Source: an uncultured Alphaproteobacteria bacterium
GTDB lineage: Bacteria > Pseudomonadota > Alphaproteobacteria > HIMB59 > GCA-002718135
Direction: 5' to 3'
NCBI GenBank assembly: GCA_902623585.1
Contig: CACNUO010000002.1
Location: forward strand, 18,243 to 82,242
Length of the DNA stretch: 64,000 nucleotides
The notes under the pieces were generated by a model. It was given only the letters and a program-made list of their open reading frames with translations. It had not been told where the DNA came from and searched no databases. Shown here in pieces: positions 52,476 through 62,909 of this stretch. The translations under genes were made by a program, and so were the position numbers. The stretch's first letter is position 1; every line of letters starts with the position of its first letter.

Positions 52476-54216
52476 TTTCCAACTGTTCTCGTAGTTGTAA
52501 TTTTTTATAAATAGCTGAATTTAAAATTAACTCTTCATGCGATCCTTGACTTTCAATTTTGCCTTTATCCAAAACGTAGATTATGTCTGCGTCTTCTATT
52601 GTGCTTAATCTATGTGCAATTATTAATTTGGTTTTATTATTCATAAGATTATTTATTGTTTCATGAATCTTATTTTCAGTAATATTATCAAGAGAAGATG
52701 TAGCTTCATCCATAATCAAAAGTGGTGCATTTTTTATTAGGGCTCGGGCAATAGCAATTCTCTGTCGTTGTCCACCTGATAATTTGATACCGTTTTCTCC
52801 AATAACAGTATGTAGTTTTTGATCCAATTCTTCTGAAAAACTTTTAACTCCAGCATTTTTAGCAACTAAACTAATCTCTTCATCACTTGCTTCAAGGTTT
52901 CCATATTTAATATTATTAAATATACTCTCATTAAATAAAATAGTTTCTTGTGTTACTATTGAAACACTGCTTCTTACATCTGTTAGATCTAGTTCTTTTA
53001 TATTTTTAGAATTTATTGATATAGAGCCTGAATAATTATCATATAATCGCAAAATTATATTTGCTATCGTCGATTTACCAGAACCAGATAAGCCAACTAG
53101 TGCAACTTTTTTTCCTTTTGGTATTCTTAAATTTATTTTATCGAGTACTGTATTATCGTTATAAGCAAATGAAACATCTTTAAAAACAATGTCTCCATCA
53201 AGATCTATGGTTTTTTTTGTAGAAATATTTTCCATATTTTTTTCGCTTGTATCTAAAAGTTTAAAAATTCTCTCAGCTCCAGCTAGTCCTTCTTGAACAC
53301 TAATGTTTAGATTGCCTAGTGCCTTTACCGGTTGATAAGCCAGAAGAAGACTTACTAAAAAACTCATGAATTGACCTGTTGTCATACTTTCATTTAAGAC
53401 AAAAACACCCCCGGCATAAATTGAAAGTGCTACAGCTAAACTTCCAATAAACTCCATTAAAGGACTTAAGCGATTGCTAATAAAAGCAGATTTTGTAAAA
53501 TATTTTTGGATGAAACTAATTGTTTCAAAAGCTCTTTGTTTTTCATAGTTTTCTCTAGAGTATGCTTTTACTTGTCTAATACCTTTAATACTCTCAGCTA
53601 ACACATTTGAAAAAATCGCTATTTCGTTTTGGATTGTATAAGTAATTTTCCTTATACTCTTCCCAATTTTTCTGATGGGCCAGATTGCTAAAGGGAATGC
53701 AAAAAACGCAAAAAGAGTTAGTGTCCAACTTTGGTAAAACATATTACCTAGTAAAAAAATAATAACTAAAACATCTTTAATAATTCCTGTTACAGATTTA
53801 ACTATAGCAAGTCTTAAGTAGTAAGTATCATTGATGAGTCTTGAAATTAAATTACCTGACTTAGAATCACTATAAAATTTCATGTTCAAATACATGAGTT
53901 TTTCAAACATCTGAGTTTGAAGTTTTGCAATAATAGAGTGTGCAACTTTACTCATTTGATACGAGTGAGTATATGTTGCCAATCCTTTACAAAGAGTTAC
54001 TATAATAATTGCAATTGGAATTAAAAATAACATTTCTTTATTACCTTTGATTAAGACTTCATCAAGTGCAGGTCTTACTAACCAAGCATGTAAACCTGTT
54101 GCTGCTGCTGAAATAACCATCATAAATAAAGCTAATATTATTTTGAGTTTATGACTCATTAAATAATGCAAAACTATTCTTGAAGTAACTGACTGTTTTT
54201 TATCTGAAGACATCAA
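52465..54216 (-). CDS. msbA: MsbA-type lipid/multidrug ABC exporter
   Basis: A 583-residue fused membrane-plus-ATPase half transporter. Six helices occupy the first 320 residues; the ATPase follows with Walker A VGLSGSGKST, signature LSGGQRQRIAIARAL and Walker B LLIMDEATSSLD. The length and the neighbouring waaA/lpxK genes point to lipid A flipping across the inner membrane. Similar exporters handle drugs or other lipids, so the assignment rests mainly on context. Confidence 0.87.
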   Translation of the reverse strand: MMSSDKKQSVTSRIVLHYLMSHKLKIILALFMMVISAAATGLHAWLVRPALDEVLIKGNKEMLFLIPIAIIIVTLCKGLATYTHSYQMSKVAHSIIAKLQTQMFEKLMYLNMKFYSDSKSGNLISRLINDTYYLRLAIVKSVTGIIKDVLVIIFLLGNMFYQSWTLTLFAFFAFPLAIWPIRKIGKSIRKITYTIQNEIAIFSNVLAESIKGIRQVKAYSRENYEKQRAFETISFIQKYFTKSAFISNRLSPLMEFIGSLAVALSIYAGGVFVLNESMTTGQFMSFLVSLLLAYQPVKALGNLNISVQEGLAGAERIFKLLDTSEKNMENISTKKTIDLDGDIVFKDVSFAYNDNTVLDKINLRIPKGKKVALVGLSGSGKSTIANIILRLYDNYSGSISINSKNIKELDLTDVRSSVSIVTQETILFNESIFNNIKYGNLEASDEEISLVAKNAGVKSFSEELDQKLHTVIGENGIKLSGGQRQRIAIARALIKNAPLLIMDEATSSLDNITENKIHETINNLMNNKTKLIIAHRLSTIEDADIIYVLDKGKIESQGSHEELILNSAIYKKLQLREQLENEF

Positions 54217-55076
54217 AAAGTATGTAAAAGTATAAAAACCATAATTGCAAAAATATTATTTTGCCTGAAATAATAATTTGAACTTAACGGTGATGTTATA
54301 TCCCATTTCTGAATTGCTATATACGTACAAATTGCGATAGTGGCTATAATAATTGAACTAAGTAAAAAATTTGAGGAATTCCATACGAAATAAGACAATA
54401 TAATTAAGATAATAACATAGCATGTTTGAACAAATCTTTTACCATTTTTATCAAAATAAACTGCAGTAGATTTGATTTTATTTAAAACATCATCTGACCT
54501 ATCTTGGTAGGCATAAATCGTATCATATGCTAACGTCCAAAAAATACATACAAAATACAATAAAAGAAAATCAAATGTAATGCGTGTATTAAATTGCATT
54601 GAAACTATTAGCACGCCCCAACTAAAAATAATTCCAAGGAATAATTGTGGGAAGAAAGTTATTCTTTTCATAAAAGGATATAAAATAACAAATGGCACAA
54701 TTAACAAACCTAATAAAATTGATTTAAAATTAAACTCAAGAAGAATGAAAAAACTAATTACCAAAAATATTATTAATAATAATATCGCTTCAGTAATAGA
54801 AATTTTTTTTGATGCTAAAGGTCTAAATTTAGTACGTGTAACTTTTTGATCAAAATCAATATCAATAATGTCGTTAATTATACAACCCGCACTTCTCATT
54901 AAAAAAGAACCAATTAAAAAAAGTATATACCAAAATAATAGTTTAGAAGTTTCTGTTTTTAGTAACGCTAAACCAAACCAGCAAGGCCACATTAATAGAA
55001 GGAAGCCAATAGGTTTGTTAAGTCTGATTAACTCGCAGTAATCAAATATTTTTTTTACAACTAAGTTATCCCACAT
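54213..55076 (-). CDS. ubiA: 4-hydroxybenzoate polyprenyltransferase
   Basis: A 287-residue membrane prenyltransferase with seven to nine helices. The prenyl-diphosphate/Mg motif NDIIDIDFD is followed by KFRPLAS, and the second aspartate-rich segment is AYQDRSDDVLNKIKST. It makes 3-polyprenyl-4-hydroxybenzoate for ubiquinone. It is divergent from rsmE, an arrangement frequently seen in Alphaproteobacteria, and overlaps msbA by four bases. Confidence 0.93.
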   Translation of the reverse strand: MWDNLVVKKIFDYCELIRLNKPIGFLLLMWPCWFGLALLKTETSKLLFWYILFLIGSFLMRSAGCIINDIIDIDFDQKVTRTKFRPLASKKISITEAILLLIIFLVISFFILLEFNFKSILLGLLIVPFVILYPFMKRITFFPQLFLGIIFSWGVLIVSMQFNTRITFDFLLLYFVCIFWTLAYDTIYAYQDRSDDVLNKIKSTAVYFDKNGKRFVQTCYVIILIILSYFVWNSSNFLLSSIIIATIAICTYIAIQKWDITSPLSSNYYFRQNNIFAIMVFILLHTF

Positions 55077-55111
55077 ATATGAATAAAATGTTATAATTCT
55101 AAACTATTGTA

Positions 55112-55843
55112 ATGAAAATGTCTAAAACACGATTATTTGTATCAAAAAAATTATCAGCCAATATTTTAATTTATATAAAAAATAAGCAGCACCACTTTCT
55201 GAAAAATGTTCTTAGAATCAAAAAAGAAGATAACATTAATTTATTCGATGGTTTGACAGGTGAATGGCTATCTAAAGTAATTTCTATCAATAGAGATAAC
55301 ATTGTTTTACAAATACAAAACAAATTGAGAGATATTCCTCAAGAATCTGATTTATGGCTAATATTTGCTCCAATCAAATCTTATAGAATGAATATCACCA
55401 TTCAAAAAGCTACCGAGCTTGGCATCTCTAGATTTATTCCAATTTTGACAGAATATACAAATCAATCAAAAATAAATTTTAAAAATTTTGAATTAAATAT
55501 GATTGAAGCATCAGAACAATCTGAGAGATTGTCAATTCCGACTTTAGAAAAAACAATTAAACTAGATGATTTAGTAGATAATTTTCCATCTGATAGAGGA
55601 CTAGTATTTTGTGACGAAGGAAATGAAAATTTACCAACTATTTACAATGCATTAATTAATGAAACAAAAAAATACAAAAAATGGTCTGTCATTATTGGAC
55701 CTGAAGGTGGTTTTTCTGAAAAGGAACGAAGAACCATCTCTTCTTTGTCTTCATGTATATCCGTCTCTTTAGGAAAAAGAATTCTACGATCAGATACTGC
55801 AACTACAGCTGCAATTTTTTCTATTCAATCGGTTATTGAATAA
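55112..55843 (+). CDS. rsmE: 16S rRNA (uracil1498-N3)-methyltransferase
   Basis: A 243-residue SPOUT-fold methyltransferase. The N-terminal PUA-like part has HHFLKNVLRIKKED, the central part KATELGISRFIPI, and the knotted SAM site IIGPEGGFSEKERR plus SLGKRILRSDTATTAAI. It methylates U1498 of 16S rRNA. A second ATG six bases downstream is an equally possible start. It is divergent from ubiA with a 35-base gap. Confidence 0.93.
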   Translation: MKMSKTRLFVSKKLSANILIYIKNKQHHFLKNVLRIKKEDNINLFDGLTGEWLSKVISINRDNIVLQIQNKLRDIPQESDLWLIFAPIKSYRMNITIQKATELGISRFIPILTEYTNQSKINFKNFELNMIEASEQSERLSIPTLEKTIKLDDLVDNFPSDRGLVFCDEGNENLPTIYNALINETKKYKKWSVIIGPEGGFSEKERRTISSLSSCISVSLGKRILRSDTATTAAIFSIQSVIE

Positions 55844-55941
55844 ATCATAATGAGCGACAACCTGTCCTAGAATTTTGCCTCTAAATCACTGGTTAATTTA
55901 CTGAATAATTTATTTATTAGTGTATACAATAACTAATTAAG

Positions 55942-58351
<2,410 letters not shown>

Positions 58352-58355
58352 TTTA

Positions 58356-59276
58356 GTGGATGCTAAATCCTTAGAAGCTGGTTATAGCAATAATTTTCTT
58401 TTAAGAAAATTCAAAGGTTATTACGAACTAATGAAACCAAGAGTTATGTCCTTGGTTATCTTTACAGCATTTGTTGGAATGTTTTTGGCACCAGGGCAGA
58501 TAACATTTGTAAACAGTATTCTAGTAATTGTTGCTATTGCATTAGGAGCTGGTTCTTCAGCAGCAATCAATATGTGGTTTGACGAAGATATTGATAAAAC
58601 TATGGAAAGAACAAAACTAAGACCAATTCCACTTGGAATAGTTTCAAAAAATGAGGCATTAGTTGTAGGAATATTAACAGGTACTATTTCTTTAATTTTG
58701 ATGCAATGGTTCTCAAATTCATTAGCAACAAGCTTACTTCTTTTTACAATTCTTTTTTATGTATTTATTTATACATTTTGGCTTAAACGAACAACTTCAT
58801 TAAATATAGTTATTGGAGGCGCAGCTGGAGCAATTCCTCCAATTATTGGATGGACTGCTGTTGTTCCAGAATTAAGTTTTTTACCAATCAGTTTATTTAT
58901 AATTATATTTTTCTGGACCCCACCGCATTTTTGGGCCTTATCAGTTTATAGATATAATGATTATAAAAATGCGAACGTGCCTATGTTACCAAATGTAAGT
59001 AGTATTGATGATACAAAAAAACAGATTGTTTATTATGCTGTAATATTAATTTTATCGAGTTATCTTCCATACTTAGATAGTAAAGTTGGAATAATATACT
59101 TAACTATTGTTACTATATTAAATTTATTATTATTTAATAGTTCGCTAAAGTTAAAAAAATCTAAAGAAAAAAAATCAATACCAAATTCTGAAGGATTAAA
59201 ATTTTTTGCTATTTCAATCCTTTACCTATTCAGTTTATTTTCAGCATTGTTAATTGATCATGTGGTATTAAGATGA
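58356..59276 (+). CDS. ctaB: Protoheme IX farnesyltransferase
   Basis: A 306-residue membrane prenyltransferase of the UbiA superfamily that converts heme b to heme o for the oxidase. NMWFDEDIDKTMERTKLRPIPLG carries the aspartate-rich prenyl-diphosphate motif, and TPPHFWALSVYRYNDY the second conserved loop. I choose the GTG at 58356, just after the coxA stop and downstream of AAAGGA; upstream in-frame codons would extend it over coxA in a non-family sequence. The TGA overlaps the ATG of a 35-residue gene. Confidence 0.93.
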   Translation: MDAKSLEAGYSNNFLLRKFKGYYELMKPRVMSLVIFTAFVGMFLAPGQITFVNSILVIVAIALGAGSSAAINMWFDEDIDKTMERTKLRPIPLGIVSKNEALVVGILTGTISLILMQWFSNSLATSLLLFTILFYVFIYTFWLKRTTSLNIVIGGAAGAIPPIIGWTAVVPELSFLPISLFIIIFFWTPPHFWALSVYRYNDYKNANVPMLPNVSSIDDTKKQIVYYAVILILSSYLPYLDSKVGIIYLTIVTILNLLLFNSSLKLKKSKEKKSIPNSEGLKFFAISILYLFSLFSALLIDHVVLR

Positions 59277-59380
59277 AAAATAGAAGAAGAAAAAATATTA
59301 TCACTCTCATTATTTTACTTTGTATAGTTGCATTTTTTTATTTATGGACTCTGTTTAAGGCTAATATTTTTGGAGTATAA
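59273..59380 (+). CDS. Small single-helix CoxF-like protein
   Basis: A 35-residue protein starting ATG in ATGA overlap with ctaB and ending TAA in overlap with the ATG of ctaG. It begins MKNRRRKN, is followed by one hydrophobic helix of about 20 residues (IITLIILLCIVAFFYLW) and ends TLFKANIFGV. Alphaproteobacterial cox operons often carry a short membrane protein (CoxF) at exactly this position between ctaB and ctaG. Coupling on both sides supports it being translated. Function not established. Confidence 0.75.
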   Translation: MKNRRRKNIITLIILLCIVAFFYLWTLFKANIFGV

Positions 59381-59895
59381 TGACTAATACTAGAACAGCT
59401 TTAGGACTATCATTAATTGTTTTAACAATGATTACTTTAGTTGCGTTTTCGGTACCGTTATATGACTTATTTTGTCGTGTTACTGGTTATGGTGGTAAGA
59501 CAAGTACATCTGAGTTCCTTTCATCATCAATTTTAGAAAGAGATATTAATCTTAAATTTAATGCTGATGTAAATGATAGTATAAATTGGACTTTTACTGC
59601 ACCAGAAAATATTAAATTTAAAGTTGGTGAAAATAAACTTGTTAATTATAAAGCTACTAATCAATCTGACGTAGAAACAATCGGAACTGCGACATTTAAT
59701 GTTCTACCAGAAAAGGTCGGACCATATTTTATTAAAACACAGTGTTTCTGTTTCGAAAAGCAGGCTTTGAAACCTGGAGAAACAGTTGAAATGCCTGTTG
59801 TGTTTTATATAGACCCTTCAATTAACGAAGATCCAACAATGAAAGATGTTGAAGAGATAACGTTGTCATATACCTTTTTTAAATATATAGAATAA
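59380..59895 (+). CDS. ctaG: Cytochrome c oxidase assembly protein CtaG/Cox11
   Basis: A 171-residue protein with one N-terminal membrane helix and the periplasmic beta-domain: PLYDLFCRVTGYGGKT and the copper-binding IKTQCFCFEKQAL (Cys-x-Cys) followed by MPVVFYIDP. It delivers copper to the CuB site of subunit I. It overlaps the small CoxF-like gene by one base and precedes coxC by three bases. Confidence 0.95.
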   Translation: MTNTRTALGLSLIVLTMITLVAFSVPLYDLFCRVTGYGGKTSTSEFLSSSILERDINLKFNADVNDSINWTFTAPENIKFKVGENKLVNYKATNQSDVETIGTATFNVLPEKVGPYFIKTQCFCFEKQALKPGETVEMPVVFYIDPSINEDPTMKDVEEITLSYTFFKYIE

Positions 59896-59898
59896 TCA

Positions 59899-60744
59899 AT
59901 GGCTAATAAATCAACAACAGGGCAGAAACATCCATATCATTTAGTTGATCCAAGCCCACTTCCATTTTTATCATCAATAGCTGGTCTTGCAATGGCTGCT
60001 GGCCTTGTATTTTATATGCATTACGGAACTTCTTGGCTCCTCATTCTAGGCACTATTGGTTTACTAACTATTATGTTTCTATGGTGGAGAGATGTAATCA
60101 AAGAGTCAACTTTTCAAAAGGTTCACACACCTGTCGTAGAACTTGGATTAAGATATGGAATGGCGCTTTTTATTGCTTCAGAAGTTATGTTCTTTGTTGC
60201 TTTTTTCTGGGCTTTTTTTGATGCAAGCTTAACACCTAAATTACCTATAGAAGAATTTTCAGAAACTTTTGATAGTAATGGTGCAGTTGGAATTTGGCCA
60301 CCAGAAGGTATTAAAACCTTTGATCCACTTGATGTGCCTTTTTTAAATACATTAATATTATTAATGTCAGGTACTACTTGTACATGGGCTCACCATGCTG
60401 TTAGAGAAGGACATAGAGATCAAGCCATTCAGGCATTATGGTGCACTGTTGGTCTTGGAATCTTCTTCTCATTTATGCAGGGTGTAGAATATTATGAGGC
60501 AGCTCATCATTATTTTAGTTTTACTGATGGAATATATCCATCAGTATTTTATATGGCTACTGGTTTTCATGGATTTCATGTAATGGTTGGAACAGCTTTC
60601 TTAGCTGTTTGTTTGTATCGTGTTTACAAAAATCATTTTACCCCAGATAGACATTTTGGTTTAGAAGCAGCAGCATGGTACTGGCACTTTGTTGACGTAG
60701 TTTGGCTGTTCTTGTTTGTCTGCGTTTATGTTTGGGGTGCATAA
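59899..60744 (+). CDS. coxC: Cytochrome c oxidase subunit III
   Basis: A 281-residue seven-helix protein with the family residues HPYHLVDPSPLPF, WWRDVIKES, FIASEVMFFVAFFWAFF, SGTTCTWAHHAVREG, FHGFHVMVGTAFL and YWHFVDVVWLFLF at the C-terminus. It stabilises the oxidase core and aids proton uptake. Its TAA at 60742-60744 is immediately followed, in the same frame, by the sequence encoding surf1. Confidence 0.97.
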   Translation: MANKSTTGQKHPYHLVDPSPLPFLSSIAGLAMAAGLVFYMHYGTSWLLILGTIGLLTIMFLWWRDVIKESTFQKVHTPVVELGLRYGMALFIASEVMFFVAFFWAFFDASLTPKLPIEEFSETFDSNGAVGIWPPEGIKTFDPLDVPFLNTLILLMSGTTCTWAHHAVREGHRDQAIQALWCTVGLGIFFSFMQGVEYYEAAHHYFSFTDGIYPSVFYMATGFHGFHVMVGTAFLAVCLYRVYKNHFTPDRHFGLEAAAWYWHFVDVVWLFLFVCVYVWGA

Positions 60745-61434
60745 ATTAAAAACTTTCCAATAAAATTTATTTTATTTAGTTTATTTTGTATTGCGCTGAC
60801 AATATTTTTGGGAATTTGGCAATTGCAAAGACTGGAATGGAAAGAAAAAATTATAGCTGAATTTAATGAACTAAAGGATCAAAAACCACTGTCACTGTCA
60901 ATGGGAAAAATGAAGTATCCAAATATTGATGAGTTTACTAAAGTTATCACTTTAGGAACTGTTGACAGAAGTAAAAAAATTTTTTTCCCGGCTAAAACAT
61001 TGAATGGGATTTCTGGTGTTAGAATAGCCAGTTTATTGTCAGATAATCATGGTAATAATTATTTAATTGATGAAGGTTGGTTTGAGCAAAGTAGATATGA
61101 TTATTTTAAAGACAATAATGAAATAATAAATGCTGAAATTCTAGGATACATCCGATATCCAACTAAAAAAAAGATGTTTACTCCCGAGAATTCTATCTCT
61201 TCAAATGAATGGTATTATTATGATTTGGAGCAAATTCAAACTTTCTTAAATGTTAAGATCAATCAGAAATTTTTTATTAAAAATATGAGCAATTATGCAG
61301 AGAATTTCTTAATACCATCATCTCAAAATCATAATTTTTCAAATAATCATTTGCAGTATGCAATTACATGGTTTTTGATGAGTTTTTCTTTTTTGATTTT
61401 TTTTATAATTTATTTATTTAGGAAGAAAAAATGA
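60745..61434 (+). CDS. SURF1 oxidase assembly protein, apparent ATT start
   Basis: A 229-residue protein with SURF1 hallmarks: a first helix ending ALTIFLGIWQLQRLEWKE, LIDEGWFEQ, and a second C-terminal helix ITWFLMSFSFLIFFIIYLF before a lysine-rich end. SURF1 helps insert heme a into subunit I. No ATG or GTG precedes the first helix: the frame opens directly after the coxC stop with ATT AAA AAC TTT, and the only common start, TTG at 60808, would remove the whole first helix. GGGGTG lies 7 bases before the ATT. Initiation at ATT is inferred; a substitution or misread of ATG is an alternative. Confidence 0.8.
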   Translation: MKNFPIKFILFSLFCIALTIFLGIWQLQRLEWKEKIIAEFNELKDQKPLSLSMGKMKYPNIDEFTKVITLGTVDRSKKIFFPAKTLNGISGVRIASLLSDNHGNNYLIDEGWFEQSRYDYFKDNNEIINAEILGYIRYPTKKKMFTPENSISSNEWYYYDLEQIQTFLNVKINQKFFIKNMSNYAENFLIPSSQNHNFSNNHLQYAITWFLMSFSFLIFFIIYLFRKKK

Positions 61435-62909
61435 AAACATATTTAAAACTTAAAGAGATCTTTAATGAAGCTTCATTAACATCAGATATTGCAGGTATTT
61501 TACACTGGGATATGGCAACAATGATGCCGAGCAGCTCAAGAGATCAAAGATCAGATCAATTAGCCTATTTATCAAAACTTAGTCACAGTAAAATTTCATC
61601 TTCTGAAGTTGGTGATTTAATTGAAGACTCAAAGAATCTTAATCTAAATAACACTGACCAGAAAAACCTAAATGAAATGGATAGAGAATATAAATTAGCT
61701 TCTGCTATTCCAACGGAGCTTGTAGAAAAAATTTCAAAATCTTCAGCTAAATGTGAAGGTGTTTGGCAAGAGGCAAGAGAAAAGTCTGATTTTAATTTAG
61801 TAAAAAAAGATTTAGAAGAACTTATAAATTTAACAAAAGAAGAAGCAAATATTTTAGGGGAAACTTTTAAAGTTTCTCCTTATGAAGCACTAATAAATAA
61901 ATTTGAACCTTCTTCAGAAGAAAATAAAATATCTGAAGTATTTGATGATTTACAAAAATTTCTCACACCACTTATTGATAAAATTATTGATAAGCAAAAA
62001 AAAGAAGAAACAATTCAATTTGAAACAAGTATTGATGAAGAAAAGCAGAAAAATATTTCTGAATATATAATGAAACAAATAGGTTTTGATTTTACAAGAG
62101 GAAGACTTGATAAAAGTGTTCACCCTTTTTGTGGAGGGTCTACAAATGATGTTAGAATTACAACTAGATATAATAATGAAAATCCATTTTCATCTTTAGA
62201 TGGTGTTATGCATGAAACTGGACATGCATTATATGAGCTAAACCTACCAAAAGATTGGATGCATCAGCCAGCAGGTAAGTCTAGAGGGATGGCCATGCAT
62301 GAAAGTCAATCTCTATTAATTGAAATGCAAATCACTAGATCTTTAGCTTTTAAAAAATTTTTATCTAATACTTTAAATAAAAAATTTAATATTAAAGACA
62401 AAGCTACAAATTCAGACAATCTTTACAAATTAGGTAATCGAGTAAATAAATCTTTTATCAGAGTTGAGTCAGATGAAGTAACCTATCCATTGCATATTAT
62501 TTTAAGATTTAACTTAGAAAGAAAAATATTTAAAAATGAAATAAATATTGCACACATCCCAGATGCTTGGAATGATGAATTTAATAGATTATTTAATTTA
62601 TCGATAAATAAAGACACTGATGGTTGTTTACAAGATATCCATTGGTTTGCTGGATTATTTGGATACTTTCCAACATATTCATTAGGAGCACTCACTGCTG
62701 CTCAATTTGCGTCTCAATTGAGAACTGATCAAAAGGAATTAGATCAGGAAATAGAAAATGGCAAATTTTCAAATTTAGTAAATTGGCTTAAAAAAAATAT
62801 CCATGAAAAAGCTAGTTTTTTTTCAACTAATGAGGTTTTAGAACAGGTTACAAAGTCGCCTTTAAATGCTAAATATTTCAAAGAATATATTACTAATCGC
62901 TATCTTTAA
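61431..62909 (+). CDS. Carboxypeptidase Taq (M32 metallopeptidase)
   Basis: A 492-residue M32 peptidase with the zinc motif HETGHALYE near residue 262 and the third ligand in GMAMHESQSLL. The family segments DVRITTRYNNENPFSSLDGVMHE, DEVTYPLHIILRFNLE and DIHWFAGLFGYFPTYSLGA are present. It removes C-terminal residues from peptides in the cytoplasm. It overlaps surf1 by four bases (ATGA) and shares a base with thrC; its place inside the cox-thrC operon is unusual. Confidence 0.94.
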   Translation: MKTYLKLKEIFNEASLTSDIAGILHWDMATMMPSSSRDQRSDQLAYLSKLSHSKISSSEVGDLIEDSKNLNLNNTDQKNLNEMDREYKLASAIPTELVEKISKSSAKCEGVWQEAREKSDFNLVKKDLEELINLTKEEANILGETFKVSPYEALINKFEPSSEENKISEVFDDLQKFLTPLIDKIIDKQKKEETIQFETSIDEEKQKNISEYIMKQIGFDFTRGRLDKSVHPFCGGSTNDVRITTRYNNENPFSSLDGVMHETGHALYELNLPKDWMHQPAGKSRGMAMHESQSLLIEMQITRSLAFKKFLSNTLNKKFNIKDKATNSDNLYKLGNRVNKSFIRVESDEVTYPLHIILRFNLERKIFKNEINIAHIPDAWNDEFNRLFNLSINKDTDGCLQDIHWFAGLFGYFPTYSLGALTAAQFASQLRTDQKELDQEIENGKFSNLVNWLKKNIHEKASFFSTNEVLEQVTKSPLNAKYFKEYITNRYL

